The notes under the pieces are model-generated. The model was not told the DNA's origin. It made no database searches and was given only the letters and a program-made list of their open reading frames with translations. From Russula earlei (lineage: Eukaryota > Basidiomycota > Agaricomycetes > Russulales > Russulaceae): a DNA stretch of 64,000 nt. Shown one piece after another: positions 1-8,367 of the stretch; position 1 is the first letter of the stretch, and the number at the start of each line of letters is the position of its first letter. The stretch lies in contig JAGFNK010000147.1 in the NCBI GenBank assembly GCA_025769875.1, positions 1 to 64,000 on the forward strand, read 5' to 3'. Position numbers and translations under genes: made by a program.

Positions 1-2576
1 AGATGGGTGAGCTAACAGTGAGAGGCTGTGATGTGAGTAGGCAGAATGAAAGGCAGCAGGATGACAGGCAGACCAAGGGGCACAAGGTGAGCAAGGCTGT
101 GTTGGTGGGTGAGGGACTCAAGACTGTGTATGTGAGGTTGTCAACAAGAGAGGGAGAGACAGGCAAGATGGTGAGTGTTAAGATTCACCAATCTTAATTG
201 GTTCTCTAGTGATAGAGTTGCTTGATATAGTTCAAGCACTAAACTTCAAAGCCTTTGATGTTATCTTAGGCAAGAGTGGATGGTAGAGATAAGAGGGACC
301 TCTTATTGCTTTGAGAAGTAAACTTTGTAGTGAGAGAGAAATGATCATAATACAAGAAGTAAGTTAAACATAAGGCTCAACCTCAGATACACCAGAGTAT
401 TTATACTGTATCTCCATAACAGCTGATCTGATTTGTATGAAACTTGGGAAGCACATAGCTGAGACCTACTACTATCCAAAAATGTAGACCTGAACTCAAA
501 GGTATCAGTAATGACTCACACATGAGTCATCCTTTCCTAGTATCTGTCATCAATCCAGTAAACAATCACTAAGCATCAGTCATTCAATCAGTAAGCGATA
601 ACAAAGCCTGAGTCAGCCAGTCAGTAAGCAATTGAGTAAGCAAGCATAGGTAAGCAAACAGTCCTGAACATGAGTCATTTTCCTAACAGTTAGAAGGTGA
701 AGAAGAGGAGATGAGAAAATGAGGGACAGGACTGACCTCACTTGGCCTGGACATGTGTTGTTCTCACCACCCTTTTTTTACCATTGGATATTGGTGCACT
801 CACAGTTTTGTTATTAATGTTACTTCAGTCATGGTGGATTTTGCTCCACCAAAGGCGAAGACACGCAAAGTGCCTTCACACTGTTCCATGCTACACCTTG
901 GGACCTGAAAGGGCCTGGAATAAAATTTTTGGAACCCTCCCCCTTTGTGGGGGAAAGTTGCTCTGAATGACTCCTTGCCTCAATCTCACATCCATCTCAT
1001 TTGTTTCCAATTGCATGTGCTAAAAGCTAAAAAGCCAAAAAAAGGGAGGTTTCATCTAAATGTCTCAGATATGGGCCCAAGCAAAAATGTCTTAAGGACA
1101 CTGTGGAGCTCACTGAGAATGCAAGCTCATCGCCATGGCTAAAGGCCACAAAGGCAACATTGGCTTACTTGACAAAAGAAATTTTTACACTACATAGCAA
1201 AATTTTATGACTAGTACTTACAAGTATTGTAGGCGCTGTAGCGCGTCCGGTGACGTGCGAGTGAGATCGTAAGGCTGACCGGTCCAAGCAGAAAGAGTAG
1301 AGGAGGGGGGGAGAGGAGGAACAAGTGGTCGCGCGCAGTCGTTCTGGTTCAGGCAGAGGTGGACAGATGAGGGGGAAAAGGTTCTGATTCCACTGGACTT
1401 CTCCTTTTTTACTACAAGGTAGCTAGGTGTTTTATATACAAGAAGGGGAGTAGTAAGAGGGGGCATGTAATGAAAGGAAATGAGATGATGAAAGGAAGTA
1501 GAGTCTTGAAAGGCAATCGAGACCGGGCGAGGCGGTCTAGGCGATCGTGAAAGGCTCGACGCGGAAACGCGTCGCGTGTGCCGGAGCGTGGGGTGCGTGG
1601 TCGGTGGCAAGGGCTGCAATGCGGTCGGTGGCGGACAGCCTGGCACGCAATCGTGTCTTGTGAGCGTTTGGCATACGCGTGGTTGGTAGAAAGGGCTTGA
1701 AGTTGGGCACAAGAGAGGTCGCGGGTGCGTGCGTGTGTGTGTGCAGCTGTTGGCAAGGGATGAAAGCGAGCTGAGGCAAGGGAGAGGATAGGCGTCACGT
1801 CGTGTCGCATCGCGTTTCCGCATGTGATTTCATGGCCAGCCATAATCCTCCTTACAGCGCGAAGGTGTACTTAAAAGGCTTGAAAAGCGAGCCAACAAAA
1901 AAGAAGTAAGAGATAATCCTGTATCCCTGAACTCCCCTCGTGTGCCACTAGTCCCGCTTCTGGCTTCCACGTACTGATTGTTGCACCCTTGGATCTTCAC
2001 CTCAGCTTCAAAATCTTTACTAAGTCATGTATCAGGATTGGGGTCTGGCATAGGGGCCATGGTGGTGCCAACACTTGGAGTTTGGCCATTGGTTGGTGTA
2101 GGAGGCAGTGAGATGAGTGATTGTCCAGGGACCCTGACTTCTGCATTGTCCAGCCATGAGATAAGCTGATTGATATCATTGAATGCAGGATCAGATGACC
2201 CTGCATTTGCTTGCCCTGATGACATGGTTGAGTTCAGGAAGATGAGATTGTCATACTACAAAAGCAGACATGAGCAATAAGTGATGTCAGAAATTTGGGA
2301 AGTCCATTATAATTGATCAGTTATATGATTGGATTATATAGTACTATAACCTCAGGTATTATTTCAGACACCTGTACATTTAGTTGGTTATGATTATGAT
2401 TTAATCATATAACTCATATGTAACTTACATAGCATGGTCATAACAGGTCATAAATGAAATTATAAAAACCTTGTATGGAAAACATAATTACAGGTATAGG
2501 AATACAAGCCTTGATTATCATCATAATCAAGCTAGGGAATTATGTACATATATTATATATGATTATCATTGGCTAT
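1..2576. other. transposon-derived, gene-poor left flank
   Basis: No intact gene is visible here. Most of the stretch is AT-rich and has very few CpG dinucleotides, as expected for methylated or decayed transposons. A CpG-rich island from about 1216 to 1960 interrupts it; read on the minus strand it looks like a fungal promoter (a TATA-like TATATAAA near 1432-1439, then CT-rich sequence). A 66-codon minus-strand open frame at 2025-2225 begins with a real ATG, but I do not recognise its product. It may be the 5' end of a mobile-element protein, and this is inference only. Open frames at 3-197 and 742-1142 match nothing I know. Confidence 0.6.
259..688 (-). mobile_element. candidate solo LTR of a retrotransposon
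   Basis: Read on the minus strand, the segment starts TGTTAGG and ends TAACA. These are the TG...CA ends and short inverted repeat typical of LTRs. Inside it, TATAAATA lies at 405-398 (minus), followed by a plausible R-U5 region of about 140 nt. The total of about 430 bp is normal for a fungal LTR. The flanks (TTTGA on the left, GTTAG on the right) do not form a clear target-site duplication, and no second copy is visible in the window. It could therefore be a solo LTR with a decayed duplication, or one end of a truncated element. The family cannot be assigned from this sequence. Confidence 0.5.
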
Positions 2577-2982
2577 CACGACGGGCAGGAAGGGATAAGT
2601 CAAGTCTGCTTATAGTCAACTCAGTGGACAATAAAAGTAAAATATTTCAAGTGCTGAGTAGACTCTGTTGTGGCCACAAATTATATTACATAAGTAATGA
2701 CCTTAGTTGAGCATGAAAAATGTGACAAAAAAGGTTAAATAAGGACAGTCTACTCATTCTGGCACAACATTTACCCTAGCCTGGCTAAAAGTTGTGCTGG
2801 AATGAGTAGACTCTCCATATTTAACCTTTTTTGTCACATTTTTCATGCTCAACTAAGGTCATTACTTATGTAATATAATTTGTGGCCGCAACAGAGTCTA
2901 CTCAGCACTTGAAATATTTTACTTTTATTATCCACTGAGTTGACTATAAGCAGAGGCGACTTATCCCTTCCTGCCCGTCGTG
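2577..2982. mobile_element. 406-bp foldback (MITE-like) element
   Basis: The two halves are long, nearly perfect inverted copies of each other. The termini are CACGACGGGCAGG and its reverse complement, the arms are about 192 bp, and a loop of about 22 nt lies at 2769-2790. A TAT triplet flanks each end (2574-2576 and 2983-2985), consistent with a 3-bp target-site duplication. CAC-starting ends with 3-bp duplications resemble CACTA-type elements, but the family is not proven. The element has no coding capacity; open frames on either side are mirror translations of the arms. At two arm differences the left copy has TG or CA where the right has CG, suggesting methylation-driven decay. It sits inside a broken GH72 gene. 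Confidence 0.85.
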
Positions 2983-2985
2983 TAT

Positions 2986-3395
2986 ATTGCCCCTTCCAAA
3001 ATTTCCAACATTGCATGCAACTGTCATGATTCAAAGTCACGTCCATGCTGTAGACACGTGTCGACTCCAAGTTGCTGGATGTAAGGCGAGTCACGCTGAC
3101 ATGCAGTTCCGTTGGCAAGAGGGTCGATGTAAGTAAGTCGTCGGCTCGCTGAAGGGAGCACTAGGGTTCGGAGCCGAGGCACCTGGTAAAAAGGCATAAC
3201 ATGCTCTGCGCAGAGTCCTCACAAGGCTAACACTTACTGTTCTTGATAGGCAATGCCCTTGATGTACCAGCGGCTTCCATCAGCGGTATGGAATCAGCGC
3301 CCCACCCTCGCGATCTGGCCGATGCCGTATACAGCGGAAGACAGGGAAAGCGCTAGAGTAAAGGCCGCCGCCACGCGAGAAAAAGAAAACATCAT
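2986..3395 (-). pseudogene. GH72 1,3-beta-glucanosyltransferase (Gas1/Gel) 5' fragment, broken
   Basis: This is the remnant of a cell-wall 1,3-beta-glucanosyltransferase (GH72, Gas1/Gel family), an enzyme that lengthens beta-1,3-glucan at the cell surface. Exon 1 starts at ATG 3395 with a good signal peptide (MMFSFSRVAAAFTLALSLSS) and reaches the family hallmark WYIKGIAYQEQ. An in-frame TGA lies at 3296-3294, just before it. The splice donor then reads CAGTAAGTG instead of the expected CAG|GTAAGT. Exon 2 carries FSEPTTY, then IDPLANGTACQRDSPY and QQLGVDT one frame away, then RVYSMD and NHDSCM in another frame. The match stops at the foldback element, and nothing resembling the remaining roughly 400 residues lies beyond it. 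Family identity is firm; that it is non-functional follows from the several lesions. Confidence 0.82.
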
Positions 3396-3725
3396 CTAGC
3401 TCGTGAACAGTCAGGTTATGAAGGAGAAGGGGGGAGGACAAAAAAGAGAGAAGGGATGAAGGGATGAGGGAAGGGAAAGAGGGAACGCCCGTCCACGTCC
3501 ACACATTAAAGTCAGGCAACGGATAGCCTCGAGCCAAAACCAACTACGAGGGTTGTGCCACTTGTTGGCTACTAATATCATACGCATGCGAGGTGCTGCA
3601 TTTTGTCGTTTGAAAGGAGTGATGGTATATGATTACCTGGATGTAAGGACACAAAACGATGTATGGTACCATAGCGAACCGATAGCGCTCGGATACAGTG
3701 AGTAACAATGCATATGCAAATCTGG
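3396..3725. other. intergenic, no gene seen
   Basis: This stretch lies between the GH72 relic start codon and the PIF1 stop codon. It would contain the relic's old promoter and the PIF1 3' end. The CT-rich minus strand (3430-3490) resembles a fungal 5' leader for the relic. Nothing else is recognisable. Confidence 0.5.
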
Positions 3726-6278
3726 TCAACATGTGTTTAAAAGTTCGGTGATATCATCGTCCGAGTCATAAACTGAGATAGGACTACCGGAGGAAAGCGT
3801 CTCTAAGCGTGCGCTCCATTCCTTTACCCTTTCGTGAACAAAAACCTACGGAGCACGGGTCAGTAGAATTCAGGAGATGCATCAACTTTGTCTTGCCTTG
3901 CTGGGGCTGAAGTTCAGGACCTCCAAACCGTCAAGAGATGTGGCACGAGAAAGGGCTACATAGGCTTGACCTAGCCCGGGTTCACATGGAATAGTCAGCA
4001 TAAGCAGAGAGAATCGATAACGGAATAGCCATGCCTTTCTCAAAGACTTTCGCGAGGTCAACTTTCACTCTGTTCAGTGTTTGACCTTGTGACTTGTGTA
4101 TGGACATCGCCCATGACAGGATGAGAGGATACTGCAACGCCGTGGTGAATGTGACGTGAATCGGCAGAGCAGTCATAGGGAGGCACCTGCGTTCGTGACG
4201 CCTGGACTTCACCATTTGGTAGCTCGATCGTCCATTTTTCCGGCTCGAGCATTACACGACGTATCCCACCCCCCGGAATGGTGAAGTCGACTACTGGCCG
4301 CTTCCTTCTCGCTTCGTCGAGTGATAAAGCCTTGAGAGCCCCCGCATTTGGGGGTCCCTCCTCCAGATCCGAGGGCGGGACGTCGCGATCGCGTCGTTCT
4401 TGAAGTTTGTATACATTGTCATTTCGCGTTCGGTCCCGGGGAAACTCTGCGTTTGGATCCTCAGCATATACCCGAGGTTCCTGGAATGCAGCCACGATGC
4501 CCATGCTTCCATTGACAAGGGTCTCGTCAACGTTCTTAATGAGCATCACTTGGGCGCCAACTGTCAGATGTAGGACTTCCTGGGCCATGAAACTATCGAG
4601 AAGTCTCTGCCTCTGCTCGCCAGAAGCCTTTCCGCCATCTTTGGCATGATACGTTTTGCTCTCGCCGCGAAGGCGGCTCATGCGTAGGTTATTGGCGTTA
4701 TCTACATCCAGACGGCGAGGGAAACTGAGACCGTCTTAGACAGGGAGAACATGTAGGTTGAAGAATGTTTGCTCACAGCTCAGTTGGCCCGATGCCGTCC
4801 TCGTAAATGATTTCTCTTGATAACTGTTGGAACCTTGCGATTGATTTTCGAGACAATGTCCCGTACCGCATTTCATTCAACATGTTTACGAACTCTAAAC
4901 TGCGTTAATCGATCGAACAGGAGTTCTATGGAGCCAGATTCATACCTCCATCCTTTTGCCGAAAAACTTTTGTAAGCCTAATGGCCCTCTGGATGGTCTG
5001 TGGCCAAGAAGTGGCTTCGAAGGCGAAGCGCATCGGCTTGTTTCCTCTATTCACAGGGGGCAGCTGGAAGAAATCACCGGTAACAACGACCTATGTGACT
5101 ATGTTGATACGAAAGGCCGACGAGAACACGGGATTAAGTACCTGAATGCCTCCGAAGGGTTCAGAGCAATCCCTGATTTCACAACTGATCTCGGCCAGCT
5201 TGTCGAAAAGTTCGCCATCGATCATTGACACTAAAAGAACCGTCATCTCAGGTGTGTGCAAAAGCGAGGCACAAACCTTCGTCAATGATAAGGACCTTTG
5301 TCCGCTTCCACCTTGAGGTGGTTTTCCTGTTTGTCCTGATCTTCTGGACAAGTTTCCTGGCATCATCTATTCCCAAGCCAATGCCGGCAAATGAATGGAT
5401 TGTCACACCGCCAATGTTACAGGCAGCAATGCCTATGAGAACGTCTTAACGTCACAACCTACATGAATAGATGATTGAAGTTGTGAATACCAGTGGATGC
5501 AGTTACGGCCACTGCATCGGACGTTGCAGCATATTTGTTACGGAATGATTTGATAATTTCCCGTAGAAGAACAGACTTGCCCGTTCCTAGGCGGAGGTCA
5601 GCCTTCCTCAAAGATATACGCAAAGGAGTATGCGCTGCAATAGTAACGCTGAAGACGGATGCCCCAGAAAACCCCATGTCATTTGACTCAGAAAGCCAAA
5701 CACCAACAAACTAGTGCCGGTAAAGGTTATATAGAAAACAAGACACACCTGCACTTCCGGTGTAGAAAAACGTTTTTCTTCTCCATGACAAGCTCTAGAA
5801 CACGCTTTTGCTCGTCACTCAATGATATTTCGACTGCCCGTTGGGCAAACTTCGGGTGGAATGACGAGGACTCGGGCTCCTCCTGACGAGACTGCGTATC
5901 GAGAGGCAGAACGCTGCCCCTAGAAGAGTGTGTTCCAAAATATTCTGAAGACTGAGAGGATACATAAGAGAACGTTGCAGAAGAAGGCTCCGAGACACTC
6001 CATGAGCTGGGCAGTTGACGCTTTTTAGAAGGCGGCGCGTCCACGTGAGGAAGAGAGCGTTTATATGGGCCAGTTAGAAACGACAATGTAGGAGAGGTCT
6101 TTTCAGCTTCGCGACTGGCAATGCCATCCTGAATAGCTTTCCTAAGGGAATCGGAGATTGCACTCCTCTTGGTAGCAGCAGCAGTGGGTACAGAAGCGGG
6201 GGAAGCTCCTGGTGGATCGTTTTGCGAAAAGTCACGCTTAACTGTGGCAAGACCTGAGCGGGGTTGTCGATCTAGCAT
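3726..6278 (-). CDS. PIF1: PIF1-family ATP-dependent DNA helicase
   Basis: This is a superfamily 1B 5'-3' DNA helicase. In fungi Pif1/Rrm3 proteins maintain mitochondrial DNA, unwind G-quadruplexes and restrain telomerase. Blocks in order: a disordered N-terminus; [12 protein letters not shown]; Walker [12 protein letters not shown] with VAVTASTGI; a Walker B-type segment [18 protein letters not shown] with [18 protein letters not shown]; and the C-terminal [13 protein letters not shown]. The end is spliced to reach [14 protein letters not shown] and a terminus ending [11 protein letters not shown]. The first in-frame ATG is 6278. Two of the last introns (3971-4034 and 3846-3896) use GC donors. 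One extra T in a T5 run (5766-5770) would need removing to join NVF to YTGSAG in frame, so a sequencing error or a lesion exists there. The gene is divergent from mS29 with only 123 bp between start codons. Confidence 0.9.
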
Positions 6279-6341
6279 GAAAGGAATGTCCAAAGACTAG
6301 GACACCGCCTGATGCGCCGGCCGTAAGTAGGTACTTCGGGT

Positions 6342-6347
6342 CACGTG
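6342..6347. promoter_or_regulatory. CACGTG box in PIF1/mS29 divergent promoter
   Basis: The palindrome CACGTG lies within the 123-bp gap between the two start codons, 60 bp from the mS29 ATG and 69 bp from the PIF1 ATG. Such boxes bind bHLH factors such as Cbf1 in fungi. The factor here is unknown. Confidence 0.5.
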
Positions 6348-6401
6348 AACGTACCGTCTTTTTATGGCCACGAGACCGCGATAGCCCATCTTGTACAGTC
6401 C

Positions 6402-8265
6402 ATGTCCACCCTCTCTGCGTCTACCCGGCCGCGCGCGTTACTTAGTGCTTTTCGCAGAGAAGTGTTGTCGCTTAATGCGCGTTTATATGCAGCTCAGGCC
6501 AAAGGTGGCCCAGTGAAGCAGCATGGTAAGTTCCTCTGCTAGTTCTATCTCGATGTCCGCCTTTATGGAAACGAGCGCTGCGGGACTCGCTCAGCCCAAG
6601 GGTACAAGGGAGGCAAAGGTCAAAAGTTAACCAACAAGCAGCGACGCATGGAGGCTATACGGAATAACAAGTCCCCTGGCGTGCGTGGTTACTTTCTCGA
6701 CATTATTGTACCGTTCATTATACGGTGCTTCGCTTAGGCCTTTGTATCACTCCCTGCTAGCCAACTTAGGCACGAATTATTTCAAAGCCAACGCCTGGAT
6801 GAGCTTGATTTACCTTACTTCCGTGCCGTCCGTGAACGAGTGTTGCAGCTATCCATCGGACGTCTCTGACACGAATATACAGGAAGATCTTACGGAAGGA
6901 AACCTTGGCAAAGCACTAGCTTTTCCACTACCGGAGAACGATGCAGTTCGAGTATTTGGCATGCCACGTAATGTGCTTCTAGACGTGAGTTGCCTCCATG
7001 CCATTTCTTGATTGACCTGAGTCCTTCTCCCAGTTTCGTATTCTTTCAAAAGCCGTGTCGGTCGTCCGCGATGTGACGATAAAACTGGTGGATCGGCTCC
7101 AAGCCGCGAGTGAGGAATCTAGCGAAAGGAACAGATTCGTCTTGTGTCCGTTCATACCATCGTCTTGTGGCTGCAATTCAATTCATATCCCTCATAGCCG
7201 GTTCTGCGGGTTGCGGCAAGAGCTACCTGTTGATTCAAGGAGTAGAGTACGCTGCTTCCGCAGGCTGGATAGTAATGTACATTCCACGTGGTGCGTCTGA
7301 TCGGTTTTGCTCGGAGCAGGTCTCCTAACAGCCTTCAAGCTATCAACCTTGTGAATTCATCCACCCCGTATTCTTATGACCTACGTGCGCAGACGTATCT
7401 TCAACCTGTCTTTGCTCAACGAACACTTGAGCGCTTTCGGTCTGTAAATGAGCATGCCATAAGCTCGCTGGTCACGGAGGACAAAGTCGATTTGGACGAC
7501 GGCTTATCACTTCCTCAAGGCACCCCTCTTCTCAAGTTGATTGATGTCGGACTCAAGGATCAAACCTCTGCGCCTACTGTTTTGGCAGCACTTCTCGAAG
7601 CGCTGGGGAAACAGACAAAGTAACCCTATGACCACGTTTGTTTGGATGTCGAGGGTAACATCCGCATTACAGAGTACCCGTCCTACTTGCCATCGATGAC
7701 TTCCAAGCCTTGTTCACAAAGACTGCATACAAGACTCCACAGTTTCAGACTGTCCGCGCTTGGCACTTGTCCATGCCGCGCCTCCTTCTTGAGTATGCAA
7801 GCGGTCGTAAAGTTTTTGTAAGCGGTTTTTTTTTTTCATTTACATGAGCCATTTGTCCTCAAAAGAATAAACTAAAAGGCACGCGGGGCCGTAGTTGGAG
7901 CCTTGTCCCTCTCAGACAAGACCTACAGCCTTTCTCAAGAACTCCGTCACGCCTTGGGTTTGCAGCCATGGCTTCGACCGTCACCATATCTCAGAGTTGC
8001 ACCCGAGATTACAACTTTTACGAGGGGCGTTCAGGTTGTCAAGGTTCCGGAAGAACTGAATGTGAACGAGGCAGCCACGCTATTCGAAGTCTGGAATAAG
8101 AACAGATCGTTGCACACTCGTGGGTTCACAGTTACTTTCAGCTGAATTGAGATTGACTGCCCCTCAGCGGGGAACGATGAGCTTTTCTTAGCAAAATATA
8201 CCGAGTCTGGAGGGAACCCGCGGGACTTTGTTTGGAAAGGGCTTCTCTCCACGCTTCAGACATAG
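6402..8265 (+). CDS. RSM23: mitochondrial small ribosomal subunit protein mS29 (DAP3/Rsm23)
   Basis: This is a GTP-binding protein of the mitochondrial small ribosomal subunit. The start at 6402 gives a basic, serine-rich presequence (MSTLSASTRPRALLSAFRRE) suited to mitochondrial import; an upstream in-frame ATG at 6345 is less likely. After several short exons comes the P-loop block GSAGCGKSYLLIQG followed by AGWIVMYIPR, the DAP3 signature. Later exons carry VPVLLAIDDFQALF, a Walker B-like stretch, and the conserved C-terminal TESGGNPRDFVWKGLL ending at 8265. Roughly eight introns of about 45-60 nt are needed to join the frames. The last one probably runs from about 8122 to 8174. It shares a divergent promoter with PIF1, and kinesin-14 follows 103 bp downstream in the same direction. 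Confidence 0.88.
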
Positions 8266-8299
8266 AATTACTTATGTAATAATCGCTACTTTTCACGAT

Positions 8300-8305
8300 C
8301 ACGTG
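8300..8305. promoter_or_regulatory. CACGTG box upstream of kinesin-14
   Basis: TCACGTGA lies 68 bp upstream of the kinesin start codon, in the 103-bp gap after mS29. The spacing is similar to that of the boxes before mS29 and CWC27. Confidence 0.45.
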
Positions 8306-8367
8306 ACTGACACGAACCACCACTTTGGACCGTCAGCGAAAGAAAGAGTAAGGCGTGGTGCTGCATA

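Noticed and set aside
224..300. Retropepsin-like reading FDVILGK near the left end
   Set aside because: It resembles a gypsy protease motif but runs into stops at once and overlaps the candidate LTR end, which explains the sequence better.
1218..1843. Minus-strand open frames of 201 and 143 codons
   Set aside because: His/Pro/Arg-rich shadows of CT-rich promoter-like sequence, with no domain.
2471..3118. Two similar small proteins encoded on opposite strands
   Set aside because: Both are translations of the two arms of the foldback element, not genes.
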